Counted from the first letter of the stretch, positions 48,160 through 61,033 are shown. The stretch is 64,000 bases of DNA from Vitis vinifera (GCF_030704535.1 NC_081818.1:26389001-26453000); one strand, 5' to 3'. Made by a program: numbers and translations. The notes: generated by a model from the letters alone, not told the origin.

Positions 48160-48765
48160 GTTTTATCTTTTATTATGTTATAAATTTATTCATTACTAAA
48201 TTCTTTTGCTTATCAGTAATTCAACTTTATTTGTTATTAGTTGTGTTCATACTTGACCTTATGTTATGAACCTATTCATTTCTTTTCCACTTTTATAATT
48301 GTGACAACTTAACTTTCTTCGTACTTCATCTTATCTTAAAAACTCATTCCCCACTTCTATTCCTTTCCCTATCAACAACTCAACTTTCCTTGACCCTAAT
48401 GTTGGGTTATAAGTTTTTTGTTTTTCTACATTTTTCATAACCTTTGACAATTCAACTCTTTTTGTCCTTAACTCATATGTTATAAGCTCTTTCGTTATTA
48501 CTACCATTTCCACCATTATCACAATTTAATTCTCTTTGTTCCTCCTTTCACTCCTCCAACTCTTATATTAGAAACTTGTTTATTTCTTTTATCTTTTCTA
48601 CTACCGGCAACTCGGCTTTCTCTAGCCCTGCATCTTGTTTAATGAACTTATTTATTTCTTTTATCATTTCCATCCCCATGACAACTCATCAACTCTCTTT
48701 GCTCTCAATTGCTAGGCTATGAACTTGTTCTATTACTTCTACCCTTTCAACCACTTTAAAAAATC
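48160..48765. repeat. Diverged minisatellite, unit about 80-90 bp, about seven copies
   Basis: The phrase CAACTCAACTTTC...TTG, followed by TTATGTTATAAACTTATTCA-like text, TTTCTTTTA and TTTCCA, recurs about seven times: around 48160, 48230, 48310, 48385, 48455, 48530, 48610 and 48690. Units differ by 20-30 percent by eye, so the array is old. The open frame on the minus strand through one part is incidental. Confidence 0.6.
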
Positions 48766-50655
48766 GCTTTCTTTGTTCCTCTCCCATTGCCATTCCCTTC
48801 CCAACTCCCCACAAAGCATATCGATAATAAAAACGCCAATAATTCATTTATCCCTTCATGATGTTGTTGTAAGCAAAAACACCTACAGTGGTTTCCCCCA
48901 ATGATTTATCTAATAATCGACTAGAAAATCAGAGTGGGAAACCTAAACACTCTAAATCTTCGAAATCGATAAAAATTCATTACAATGTTGTTTTATTATT
49001 CAATTTGTTTCCTAAATCTATATTATTAGGGTTTATGTAACTCTAAATGTCGTAGGAAATTTGCTCACTTGTGTATTTCCACATCCAAATAATTTTTAGG
49101 CACGTAATTTTAATTAAATCCATGGTTTCTATGAAAAAAAAATAATCGTAATTTATATGTACTTATAATCCTTGAGAATGGAATGGAGATGATTTATTTA
49201 TTAATATTTGATTTACCGATTTATCCTTTTTGGTTTTGTACTGTGGTGAGGAACTTTTCTAATCTTCTCAAATTTTCTTTGTCTAGTAATTGATGACTGA
49301 ATTTTGATGATGGTACGGTAGGGTTCACAGGTGGTGAAACCATGCTTGCCCCAAACGAAGAAGATGAGACGAGCCCTTGAGAGGTCAATTTAAACACGAC
49401 ATGAATAATAATTAGATTAAAAGAATGAACCCAAACATGTTTTAATTATTCAACAAATAATGTGTCATGCTACTCATTTTTATAATCAATTTTAGTTGTG
49501 TCTTGTTTGAGTCAATACGAGTATCATCTCAAACTGACATGTTTGTAACTTAATTGATGTATTTATTCAAAATCAAATTTTAAATGAATCTAATGTGAGT
49601 AAAATAAGTCATCGCCATAATAAGGTTAATTAACACTATTATTAAATAGGATAATTTAAATCAAATTTATGTTATATAGATTAGACCTAGAAATAATTTA
49701 TCGAGGTTTAAGTTAATATGAATTTGACTCACATACAATTATATTTAAACCTAAACCCGTGAAAAACATGCCTAAGTTCGAGTCATGTTGGAGAAATTGT
49801 AACAAACTTTGCCACCCTTGAAGTCCTCGTCCTCCCTGGCCCTGAAAACAAGCACCCTCGGGCTAGTAAAATTGCATGTCTTTGCACAATTTTCCTCTAG
49901 TATTGAAAAAGCCACTCAATCAATTTGGCGTTTCTAATCTTAATAAAGCTGCTCAGAATCAAGTTGTCGCCCAAGGTCTTCTGGGCCGTGGAGGGGCAGC
50001 CAAGCCCAGCCCTTGCCCAACCTGCCGCTTTTACACCCCAAAGTTTCGCTTGGTGTGGCTCAATCAGAGTAATATACTCTGGGTTTGACTGGCCTTGAGC
50101 CCACTGCATCTGGGATTGAAAAGCCAATTCGAGGCGCTGTGATGCTGTGCGTTATCCATGAGTAGAATACCGACATTTTTTTTGCATCCATGTGAGATGT
50201 TTCTAGCGATATCATGGCCTACAAGAATATATATAACGATATGATATGTCAATTACACAGCCCAACAATTGAAGACATTTTATCTGCATCCATGGAAACA
50301 GATCAAGCCTTTATTATCTTGTAGATCAGCAGTCATATCATCCAATATAAGCATTGGTGCAGATTGAAGTTCATAGGTACCCAATTACTGCTGTCACCAC
50401 TGAATATTACATTTCTTCGTAGTGAAGTCCCAGAATATTACGCTGAAGCATAATTCGGATGATCGATTACAACTGAGTAGTAGATTTCTAAGCACACTAA
50501 GCAAACAAACATGTAAGGAAAAGCAGAAGTATTTAACAACTAGCTGTGGGACTTGACCTTCTATTGTACTAATGGAGACACATGGGTCTGGGAAGTTGTT
50601 TGCTTTCATTTTGATAGCCAAATCATCCTGCAACCCATATCTGTCAAGGAGTGGA
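48766..50655. other. Intergenic and probable 3' region of the ankyrin gene
   Basis: No gene is supported. Near 50394-50655 the minus strand continues with an open, protein-like frame one register off the ankyrin gene stop (see findings). The remainder is AT-rich and unremarkable; short frames near 49876-50127 are not supported. Confidence 0.45.
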
Positions 50656-53417
50656 TCAAGCTGTTGATAGAACAGAACGCTTGTAAGTCTGGTTGTGCTG
50701 ATGTCTGGTGACTGGGTTTTTCACAGAGAGGCCTGGTGCGCCAAAACAGAAGTACTGGTTCATCAGCCTCTTATTAGCTGATCCGGATTTGTGAATCAAA
50801 TTTGGTGTTCCATCGGCAAATATTTGATTGGAGCTGGACGGTCTCCCTGAATCGCTCTCAACATAAATACCCTTTTGTTTATCCAATGAACCAGGTGAGG
50901 AAATTGATGATTTTGAGAATGAACTTGAGCGTGATCGACCTGGAATGGTTATATGGGGCATGGACTGCATGATGCCATGCTTTAACCCTGAAGCAAATTT
51001 CTTCTTGGCAACTGGGCTTGCTAGATTGCTCCTAACAGCAAGTGTTCGTTTGTTGTTGGACAGTGCTGGGGGCTTTGAAAATCTCTGCCGCAGTGGGGTT
51101 GGAGTTTCATCCAAATTGCTCCCCTTCTTATGTGACTCCACTGAATTGTCATCTCCCAATTTCTTGAACCTCTCTGGTTTTTTCTCTTTTGCCCGTGGCC
51201 AATGAAGCAGGCTTTTTAGGCGTTGTGCTGCATAATTTACCGTATTTGCTTTCTTATAAGTTGATGAGTTGGGATTCTCAAGGGCTGACTCAAATGGACT
51301 CGTGTCAGCTGAATATGAACTCAGTCCTCCGCTACCTTGATCCATGCTGACATCAGACTCATTCTCAATGCCCGTGCACAAGAATATTTCTGTGTCAGAG
51401 ATACTGAAGGAAGTTCCAGGACTACTTCCACCAGTACCTTGCATCTTTAAATGGGAAATTATGGCCCTTCTTGCAGTATAATCTTGACAACTGAAGATTC
51501 CCCCAGCAGAAATCAACTGCCTGATCAGTATTTCTGAAGATGCTGATCGAGGCCGTTGCCTAAGGAGGTCAAGTGGAGTCATGCCATCTACATCACGCAT
51601 GTTCACATCAATTGAGCGTGCAGTCGTCAGGTGTTCCACTAGATCTGAGTGAATATTCCCAATGATAGCCATATGAAGAGCGGTTCTTCCATCATTATTC
51701 TTTGCATTGATGACTTCTTCCATGTTGAAAACTTTTCCACATACTAATTGCTTCATAAGCTCAACCTGTCGATCCAGCCTTCGGAATCCAGGGGTTTGAA
51801 AACCAGACACTGCCATATGGAGAAAAGTTTCTCCAGCATTGTTTTTCAAGGAGATGGAGGAGGGAGAAGCAAGAATCAAGGCTTCAACCACTGCTAATTG
51901 ACCCCTGTAGGCAGCAACATGCAATGCCGTGTTGCCTTGATTATCTGTTGAGTTGATGATATCAAAGGATGCTACAAGTTCTTTAACCACCTGCACAAAT
52001 AGCAAGATTGGCAAATTTAGATACCAATCTGCTTCAACAAATAAAATAAAAAAGAAACCTCCTCCTTATGTGCAATCCTGAAGAGGATATTGACAATAAT
52101 GGATATGAGCACCTAGAAAATTAACAGGATTTCCTAGTTTTTCAGTGTGTCAATGGAAGATGATTTCATAGCCTTATTTTCCTAACAAGTAAACTTGCTT
52201 GATCTCGACATGATTTAGTCAGGACTTGTTTAGTTATAATATGGGTATCATGAACTATGAACAAATTAAATATATCCCATTCAACCAATAGACCTTACAA
52301 AAACATTAGATTAAAAAGGTAGGTGCTCTAATTAGTCAGCAAACACAATCATTTATTAAAGTTTAGATGATAAAGAAAAAAGATACGGTGAGCCGAATAA
52401 ATCCAATGTAGACATGAGCTTAACCAGCTTCTCCAACTTCATACCCTTTTCTGCTTGACTCACAAAACTCCATCAACCAAACCATACAAGTTAAATCCAA
52501 CAGTGAAGATCCTAGATCTTGATTTATGACTATTCTTAACAATGATTATATAGGAAACAAAAACTAGTCAATTAAACTGCTATTGTCTTCAGGACAGCAG
52601 CACCTCAGGATATCAAATTGTATTAGCCAAAAAGCAGGAATAACTAGGAGCAGAATGGCATATAGAAAAGCTGAAACTGTAAATAAGCAGACAATAGTGG
52701 GAGCCTAACCTCAACTTGCCCTCTGCCAGCAGCTGCATGTAAGATAGTTGATCCTTGAATATCTCTATATGCCAAAACATCTGAGCAATCACTAAGGAGC
52801 TCCTTCAAAATCTCCAAATTTCCCCCTCTGGCAGCAGCATGAACAGCTCTATTTATCATCTCCCACTTAAAAACAGAAGGGATCTCCCCAATTTGCTCCT
52901 CCAGCTCTCCACCTTTGCCGGTGGAGAACCTTGGGGAGACTGCAAAATCAAAAACCAGCCTAAAAACCTGACAATTCTTGCTCCTGGCAGCAGCATAAAG
53001 TATATCAGTAACACCATATTCTCCTTCTCCAAAAACAAGAAGAGGGTCTCTTTCAAGCAGTTCCTGAACAAAACCCAAGTCTCCAGCTGAGGCAGCAGTA
53101 TATAGAAACCATCCACCATAGCCAGACCTGATGAGAGAATTCTTTCCTTTCTTAGATTCACCCTCGACAAGTAGCTTTTGAGCCACCTGAGAGCGGCACC
53201 TAGCAACATCATGGAACTGTTCTTCATCATCCCACACAGTTTCAAGACGGCGAACTCTGCGAAGTGAGGTGAGCTTGATAAGGTGATTGCTGTCAATGCG
53301 AAGGAGCTCCCTGACCAAGTCATAGTGGCCATTTGCAGCAGCCCAATCAATGGGGGAAGCAAACCACCACTGATCACCAGTGCTCTCCCACCGAAGAGGA
53401 AAGTATGAAGGAGGCAT
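50656..53417 (-). CDS. Ankyrin-repeat protein, two coding exons (680 aa)
   Basis: Minus-strand exons 53417-52710 and 51990-50656 join in phase (GQVE|VVKELV) and give 236 + 444 residues. The only in-frame ATG upstream of the conserved region is at 53417 (MPPSYFPLRWE). Ankyrin repeats run from about residue 20 to 370: PIDWAAANGHYDLVRELL, WFLYTAASAGDLGFVQELL, NRAVHAAARGGNLEILKEL, STILHAAAGRGQVEVVKEL, NTALHVAAYRGQLAVVEAL, ETFLHMAVSG and RTALHMAIIGN. A Ser-rich, basic, low-complexity C-terminal half follows and ends ...QTYKRSVLSTA. There are no transmembrane segments, unlike the ITN1/ACD6 ankyrin classes, so it is a soluble scaffold of a plant-wide but poorly characterised family. The partner and role are unknown. 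The stop may lie upstream of the ancestral C-terminus (see findings). Confidence 0.88.
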
Positions 53418-56364
53418 TATGAGCACAAAACTCCAAAGCAGAGGAAGATAATAACAAAGAGGACCAATTTTCAGGGAAAGAAAACTAGCAACCCTCTTGG
53501 GATCCAATTAAATCCAACTGAACAAAGCTATAACCCAACTGCTTGGTATCAGCTGTGCCAATTCTAGTCCTTTTTTACTTTTCTTTTTTTGAGATAAATA
53601 TCTAGAAAAACGAAAACCCAATCAATAATGCAATCGAGAAAATTGCAACAACTATGTAATCACCTAGAATTCACCATTCATTGAGGAGAATATCAAAAGG
53701 GCGTATTGAGTTCTAAGGAATAAAGCATGACCCAAAAACAAGGCTAGAACAAATGGAATGAGAAGCAAATTTACAAGAGAGGGAGAGAGGGGTCGGCCAA
53801 CAACGAAGACTCCTGAAATTTCAACTTGAGAGAGAACATAACCACTTGGAGAAGTAAAGAACACCTTGTGAAGCTTACACAGAGACAACAGAAGAGAATC
53901 CTCCGAAGTTTTTCTCCCTTAAGCAGTTGAAATACCTGCTGCAAGACGCATTAGATCTCTGACAGAAAATGAAAAATAACCTATAAACAACAAAGGAAAA
54001 ATAAAGACCACCCCCCTACAGTTGGTGATAATGATAGGGAGAAATAATTGATAAGATCAACTAGATGAAATTAGAGGGAAGAAAGACGACAGCCATGATG
54101 CTGGCTGTCCATAGGAGAAAAATCCCCAGAAAAGGCAAAAAAAAAAAAAAGGAAAAAAAGGCCCCTCAAGGAAAAAGTTGGTAATTAAGGGAAAAAATAC
54201 AGCTAGAAGACCAAAATAAGAACTGCTTTAGAAGGAAACAATTAACAAGACAGAACTGAAGAGGGTCTTGAATCTTGACAGGTTTTTGGATGTTTATGAA
54301 GAAGGAGAACAAAATACTAGAATTTAGAAATAAATATTACAAAAAGTCAAGATTCCTTCTTTTAACTGCAAAAGGGTGTTGGAGATGGACACATCATGAT
54401 GGAGATATCTGGGTGTATCTTTTTATGTGTGTGAGAGAGAAAGAGTGCTTGTACTCTAATCTTGTATGCGAATGAGTCATGAGTGTGTGAATGAGGGTTT
54501 TGCCTTTATAACTGATATAGTCTTGGGTGATAATAATGGTTACACAGTCTTTACCCAGATGAATCCGAGGGAACATGCGTAAAGAGAGAGAGAGGTGTGC
54601 ACTGTGCACACACCCTTGTCTTGGAGTTACATTTCCACTATCAGAATGCTCATAGAAATTATAGGATGGGCGGTGACTTGTGCAACCCACATCCCATTTG
54701 CCGACCTAATCTCCAGCCCATCGAAGACATGAAAATAGTTTGTTAGGTCAAACCACCTAGCTTTTGAATTAATGTTGAAAGGTCTTAGTTTCAATACCAT
54801 GTGATCTTCTGGTTAGACTATGACATTATACTTAAATGGGTTTGTTTAAAGTTTGAATTTTTAGTTGTGACCATGTATGACAAGTGCAACACCACCCACC
54901 TTTTGGCTTGTGATGTTAATGTGGGTGAGGTTTCCACCCCACAGGCATGGTCCTGCGCTGTGCGGCAAATGTGGGAGCTTCATCCCATGTAGGACCAGTA
55001 TGGTTGTGGAATTACGTGAACTGCTGCTGAGAGAAAATTAGACCCTGTTAAGATGAATTTTTAAGAAGGCAAAAACTCTATTTTAAGCTCAACAAGGTTT
55101 TTGTGACTATTTGACTAATTTTGTTTAAAATACTTGAGACTTCAAAAAGAAATTCTTTCATGTTTAATTTAAATATTATGGTTTTGATTTCAGCTTCAAA
55201 ACAAGAAAAACCAAGAAGTTACTCCAAACAAGGCTTAGTCTTTCATCAGCTGCCAGCCCCATTCTTGGTCATCATCAAAACTTCCGACCTTCTTCCGTCT
55301 TCTGCAGATCAAATCCAAACAAGGACGATCTCCCATTGATGGCTTTTCTTTATTTATTTGTAGTCTTTATTTTCGGCTGTGGTAAGCACTGATGAAGAGA
55401 CCATGCCGAGCATCATCATTAGCCCAGTGAGGCAAATATCTTAAAGATGCTGATGCATGCTTGTATCATATGTACACCACTTCAATGCAGTGGAACTTTG
55501 AATCATGGAATGTGATGTTGAAAAATTGTGGACTAATGAATTTATGAAGGAATTCTGATCCAAGGCTTTGATCCCACCGCCAATTCTTCTTGAAAATTGA
55601 CTGCAATGTCAATTCCAACATGCTTGCTTTCTAATCCATCTTTGTCTCTGCACAATATGATTTGTTATAAAAACACAGTTCCCATTGTTGGTATAATGAA
55701 TTCATTTAAGCTATTATTATGAGTTGATATTCGTATGTCTTACATGCTATGTGTATTGTACCCACTATCCAGTAAGGTTTCACATAGAGCATGCCTATGT
55801 TGAATAAATATAGCACAAAGATTATTGCACATGGAAGCCTGTGCTCAGAAGGTTAGAAACATAGACACATGAAAAGTGAAGGAGACCCATGTGAGAAGCA
55901 ACTTTAACTTTTCAAGTATGGCATTCAAAAGGATGTAACAGAGGGACATGCTTTAAGCAATAATAATTCATTGGATGTCAAATTTCAGTTTCCTGATTGC
56001 ACGATTTTCCTGCTTCCTGCCACCTTTTCTTTTTCTGTTTCCACTAAGCCTCCCTCATCTTCACATGGCCATAAAGCAAGGCGTACAGTCTCCTCTCTAG
56101 CACTCCAGTCAGTCAGTCCCAGTAGGGGGCTAGATTGAAAGGTATGCTCAACTAAGTGTTATTATGTCTTTGCTAAATCTACCTATTAAGTAATGGGCCA
56201 TCAGGAATCTGGACCACCTGACCATATGCATCACGACAGTCATTTCAATTTGTATGTAAACCGACAAACTTCATCACAAGAGCTTGAAATTGGGGTAACA
56301 AGCTAAGTCAAGCGAACATGGGGTCCTGCAAGTGGATGATGCAAGGAGGAAAAGGGAAAAATCA
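53418..56364. other. Ankyrin gene 5' region and intergenic DNA
   Basis: The ankyrin leader and promoter are expected within 53418-54100, with GA/CT-rich tracts (53780-53790, 54435-54450, 54580-54592). Possible 5'-UTR introns cannot be fixed. From about 54700 to 56300 I see no exon with splice support. A GC-richer patch at 54885-54990 has no recognisable identity. Confidence 0.4.
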
Positions 56365-56602
56365 TTAACTTCTCAGTGAATCTACAAAAGGATAAACTTC
56401 AACCCCACCGTTGTTGAGTTGGGTAGGGGAGACAATGGGAGGTGGCTTCCACCTATTTAGTTCAATGGCAATGTCAAGACTAGGGCCCAACTGACTAGAC
56501 CAGTAAGCTTTCTCTATCACATTCCATGCACCAGCCATGTTATTCCAATAAGACATCAAATCATAGACCCAAAAGCTGTGTAAGCACCTGTGTGGCCCTG
56601 CC
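56365..56602 (-). pseudogene. Orphan terminal exon or gene fragment, unknown function
   Basis: On the minus strand an acceptor-like TTGCTGGCAG is followed by 78 open codons and a stop: GPHRCLHSFWVYDLMSYW, then NNMAGAWNVIEKAYWSSQ, then LGPSLDIAIELNRWKPPP. The amino-acid make-up (Trp, Tyr and Asn rich, balanced charge) is far from the low-complexity translations around it. No upstream exon was found in the 900 bases before the mL54 gene. I do not recognise the family. It may be the last exon of a missed gene or a displaced fragment. Confidence 0.3.
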
Positions 56603-57489
56603 CTGCCAGCAATCAGAAACCCAACAATTAATTGATTCTACTGAAAAATCTTCTTGCTTCTCCTAAGAATATTACAAAGAGAAAAGATTAAAATTAATAA
56701 AGAAAATTTGGGCCATTTAATTTTAGTTTACGACCTGTTGGGCTGAAAAGGGTTTTTTTTTTTTTTTTAAATGAAAAAATGAAAAAAAAAGAGCTCTACA
56801 TAAGTCTTGAAATCATGTGTAGTCTCATTATACTTGTCCTTTGATATATATATATATTTTGATAAGTTATACTTGTCGTTTGATATTAATAACAATTTTC
56901 TGCCTCCATGACAATGCAATTAAAAAGATATTGCCATGTGCATAGTGGTGCAGCAATTAAAAAGATAGCATCAACAGTTCAAGGTTCAACTCAAATGCAA
57001 GACTACTCCCATTTATACCCCAAATCCACCACTTTGTAAGATACCACTGTGTAGACTACAAAGCAGCAATAGGGCGGGAATCCCCATAATGGGTTGGGCA
57101 AAGCAATAGGAACTCAAGGAACAACAGTGCTGATGCATCAATTCTCTGATAAAAGACAATAGTCACTAGCCTCATTAATGTGCAGCAGAAGAGAATGTCA
57201 TGGTAGGATTTTGCTGTGCTTCTAAGGGACAAAAAAAATCTTTTGTTTTTATCTTTTCCACCATCAAACATGGTAAATTATAGCCCCTTCCAAACAGCAT
57301 GAGTGGTTCTTATAAGAAAAAGGGAAAGAAAAAGCATTATTAGCTACAGAGATCTGCTAAATCATATCCACTTTCTCCATAATTCCATTTCATCATCACC
57401 TCACATGCTAGTCAAATCGGTAAAAGGAATCCAAAAATATAAAGATAAGATATTTTAAAAGGGGCAAAATGCCACTTACAGATTGTTGA
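56603..57489. other. Spacer downstream of mL54
   Basis: Contains the mL54 3' region, a T-run at 56753-56769, and a perfect 15-bp direct repeat GCAATTAAAAAGATA (about 56918 and 56953). A tRNA-like A-box and B-box pair (TAGTGGTGCAG, GGTTCAACTC, about 56943-56995) is weak SINE evidence. No gene. Confidence 0.4.
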
Positions 57490-57888
57490 TCAGTTCTTGG
57501 CCTTAAGATTGTTGTTCTCCTTGATCCTTGCTCGGTTGTCCAGCTTAACAAAACGCTTAAGAGCTTCATAAGGGAGACTTTCTACACTCTTCCTTCTTAG
57601 CTCACTCAATGCTGGACGTTTATCGAGCAGGTGCCACAGCCAATCAGGGTACTCAGAGTCAGGCAGGACCTTGGGATCTGTTCCATCCTTCAGAATATTG
57701 GCACCAACAGTTGTAGTAGACTTGACTTCTTTGCTGAGAGTTGATGCCTTTGGAGCATCGCTGGCCCCACCCCCTTTTGAGCCCTTCTTTGCTTTACCAC
57801 CAACAGCAAATGTCCTGCAGCCCACAAGCCTAACTGCCTCCCTTGTGATGATGATACTTCTCACTGATTTGATGCGGTTCATTGTCAT
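57490..57888 (-). CDS. mL54: Mitochondrial large ribosomal subunit protein mL54 (132 aa)
   Basis: A structural protein of the mitoribosome large subunit (yeast MRPL37, human MRPL54 family). The N-terminus NRIKSVRSIIITREAVRLVG is an Arg-rich amphipathic presequence. Then comes a Lys/Gly linker (GGKAKKGSKGGG) and the conserved core: GANILKDGTDPKVLPDSEYP, DWLWHLLDKRPALSELRRKS, and the C-terminal KRFVKLDNRARIKENN. The start is chosen at 57888 (MTMNRIK) because a likely acceptor, AATGCAG before GGAAAAG, ends at 57898. That would put an apparent ATG at 57903 in the intron. A matching 5'-UTR exon at about 61090-61034 ends CTAG before GTGAGT. The leader intron is then about 3.1 kb. The gene is divergent from prohibitin and shares its promoter. 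Confidence 0.9.
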   Translation of the reverse strand: MTMNRIKSVRSIIITREAVRLVGCRTFAVGGKAKKGSKGGGASDAPKASTLSKEVKSTTTVGANILKDGTDPKVLPDSEYPDWLWHLLDKRPALSELRRKSVESLPYEALKRFVKLDNRARIKENNNLKAKN

Positions 57889-57897
57889 TTCTTTTCC

Positions 57898-60800
57898 CTG
57901 CATTGTTGATGGAAATGGTTATAGTGAATAATGCACATAAGCAGTTGTTTTCTATATGCCAAAGAGAAGCTAAACCAGCATCAACTCCCAATGTTCCTCA
58001 CAGGACCTCTAAGAGAAAATTGTCAGATGTAAGCTCAACATTTACTTTCAAAAAAGGTTCCCCAATGTGAGCAATGAGCTAGACATCAGTTCTGAAGTAC
58101 CTTTTCCCATGGACAATCAAAAGGAAAAAAGGAAACCCTCAGATGGTATTCTCCTACATATATCTTTCCTTCTCCACTCTACCTGAGTGCTTGGAAACTA
58201 AAATCGGTGCAACATCCTTATATTTTTTTCCATTATAAGCTCACTAAATTTTCAAAGAGACAACGGAAGGCATGATCTTGGTAAATTTTCAAAAGCAAGT
58301 TGCAACTTCATCCATTTTTTGTCTGGCCTTTAAGGTAATTAGTAATTGGTAAATTTGAGTCAGTCGTCCTACAATGTTTTAGTTGATTTTGGTGGAACGA
58401 TGTGGGCTCGAACTCAAGCCCTGCAATGGAGCAAGTTGGCTCCTCATCCACTAGGGCAATTTTGCCATTGCAAACCCTAGCCGAATTTAATGGTGATGAT
58501 AACAAAATCCCCATACCATTGAAGCCTACTATACTAAAGATCTCAATGGTGGATAAAAATTTCAATATACCCTCTGTAGCATCTGCAAATAAGCTATTTG
58601 GCTAAGAGGAAGAGGCAGGTAATGAAAACAATAATCCAATTCTAACACTATGTTTTCCAAAAAGTATAAATTAAATGATATTAAGTGCAACAGTATAACA
58701 TCTCTCAGCAAGATATTTCCCCAACAGCAATGAGACAAGAGGAAGCAGGAGAACCTCTCAGCAACATCATTCAAATTCAGTTTTAACTCATCAAGAAAAA
58801 TGATAATAATAATAAAAAGAATTGATAAAAAGTAATCAAATTATTGTCTTCTCAATGAGGCGCTAATCCAGCTCAAATAAGTCTGCTCTACATGGTCAAT
58901 GAAGCAACATTTTGTAAATTAGCTTTACAGAAAGGAAAAAGAAACGACTAATGCATTATTTGAATAGATGTCTTATTTGACCTATTCAAAAAAGTTGATC
59001 AGAAATATTTCACGAGCTGTTGTGTTCTTAAGGAGCCATAATCAATTTAAAAAATTTAGACAATAGAATAGCATACACAAAGAGATAAAACTAACTCTGA
59101 GAAATAGTTTAAGACTTGAATGGCTATAATCCCCTCATAGTAGATTATATATAGTGGATTAATCACCCATAGGAAAGACCTAAGAAACATCCAATTATTC
59201 TTTGAATATGAAACCAACCATAAAGTAACTGCTAAGGATGTAAAAGCTCACAGCTTAACAATCAAATAAAGAATAAAACAAGGCAAGTAATATCAAACAT
59301 ATCCAAAAGAGATAAACACAAAATGCATTTGGGAAAATAATTGAGGAAAATAAGGACATAACGGTAGAGCAAAAAGGTTTCAATTCATTAATTGGACAAG
59401 AACAAACTCAAGAAATTAATTTACCAACAATTTGAACATAAAAGTAAATAAATATTTGATTCAAAGACTGAAACTATGGTCTGTATGTTCATTATGATGT
59501 GAGTGCTCACTCAAAAAGCAACCAATAAAGTAAAAGGGAAAAAGGATAATTTTAAGGTTGTAATTGTTCATGTAACATAAAAAAATAATAGATGTTGAGC
59601 TATTTCACATATGAACTCCTCAAACAAAATAACAGATGTAGAGTTAACACCACCTTGTTAGCTATTTGGTGGCTGAAATCACAGAGCAGGAATGAGTATC
59701 CCATTCACATTCCTTGGTACCCAGGAATGAGATAGGTTTCTAGGACTCCAATTCCATCATTTGAATATGTTAAAAATTATGAAGTGACCATGACTTTGCC
59801 ATTTTCTTTCCAGCATTCGGCAATGGCAAAAATAAAATCAGCAAACAAGTAATTTTCTAATATCTTTAAAATATAGAAATAGAGAATTTCAAAACAAAAT
59901 TAAAGGTCCATTTCTCATACCTATTTCATTTCATATGGTCACTACTTAGGAAGGATCCATCACAATAAGCCCATACAAATGTAAATGAGGTGTACATTTT
60001 TCAAGTCCATGCTACTGAAACATGATCAACTCTCTTGTTAAGTTTTAGGGTGATGCATCTCTAATGGTGTGAGATTACTGCATTATCAAGTCTCCCTATA
60101 AGTCATAACCCTACCCCCAAAAATAACATCTCAATAACACACCTAGATGTTATTTTTCTCATCGATGGTATCTTACACACACACACACACAAAATCTTCA
60201 CAAACCGCTGGTTTCTGTCCCTCCCTCCACTCATTTTATCAAAATATCATTGCCCTCTATTGCTGAATCTTGTAAACCATTCCTCCCCCACCCCCACCAA
60301 AAAAAAAAAAAAAAAAAGACAGTCTGTCATGAAATTTGTGAAATCCTCGTCAAAAAATGAAAAAGCTAAAATTTTATACTGCTCAAATAACAAGAACTTC
60401 AGCAACCAAAACACATTCAATTCAGAAACGTATCACACAGAGTACTCCAAAACCTCATTTCAGTAACTACATGTCACACAAAGTACTCCAAAACCCATTT
60501 CAGCAACATTATAGAAATAAAATATTTCTCAAGATTTATTGGCAATGGCATGATGTTAGCTGTAATGGCATGATAATGAAGAGCAACTACGCAAGAATCA
60601 GCAGAAATTGCAGAATATGAAATACCCCAAAAATTACTGACTTCAGATTGAGCATGAATATGTTAAAAATCCTGACATCTGAAATACCCAAAAGGCGGAT
60701 TTATAAATCAAAATATAAGAAAGAGCTAGACACGCAGATTGGGGAAGAAATTGAGGCATGGAAGAACGTAGAGAAGAGCGACAGAGGCAGAAAATTTGAA

Positions 60801-61033
60801 TGAGTACAATTTTGTTTCAAAAACCTAGCCCATACGAAATGCAAGCACAAGTCACAGCCAAACCATTGATTTCAAACTCTAACAAAACCCATTTCAAAAT
60901 CCTCATTTGGAACCCTCAAACAACCAGTTCCAAACCCAAATTCCATAACCATCAAAGAAACTAAACATACAAAACCCGAAAGCCGCATGCCAAACCCCAG
61001 TTCCTACAAAAGTGAGGAGAGACGACCACTCAC
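57898..61033 (-). other. Probable 3.1-kb 5'-UTR intron of mL54
   Basis: Bounded by the donor GTGAGT at 61033 and the acceptor ATGCAG at 57898 on the minus strand. It is AT-rich, contains a SINE-like element (58310-58482), an A-run at 60299-60317 and a short (AC)n at about 60176-60191, and no supported exon. The intron call is an inference from splice consensus and from the position of a promoter-like region beyond it. Confidence 0.55.
58310..58482 (-). mobile_element. tRNA-derived SINE-like element
   Basis: On the minus strand an internal RNA polymerase III promoter is visible: A-box TAGTGGATGAG (58453-58443) and B-box GAGTTCGAGCCC (58415-58404), about 30 bases apart as in tRNA-derived SINEs. 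The element then runs on to an A-rich end (ACAAAAAA) near 58312. The target duplication was not identified. Confidence 0.55.

Noticed and set aside
49876-50127. Opposed frames of 70 and 76 codons downstream of the ankyrin gene
   Set aside because: They overlap antisense to each other with no motif and no splice support.
54880-55000. GC-richer patch with CCACCC/GTGGG words
   Set aside because: It hinted at a SINE or exon, but no A/B-box pair, tail, duplication or splice-consistent frame was found.
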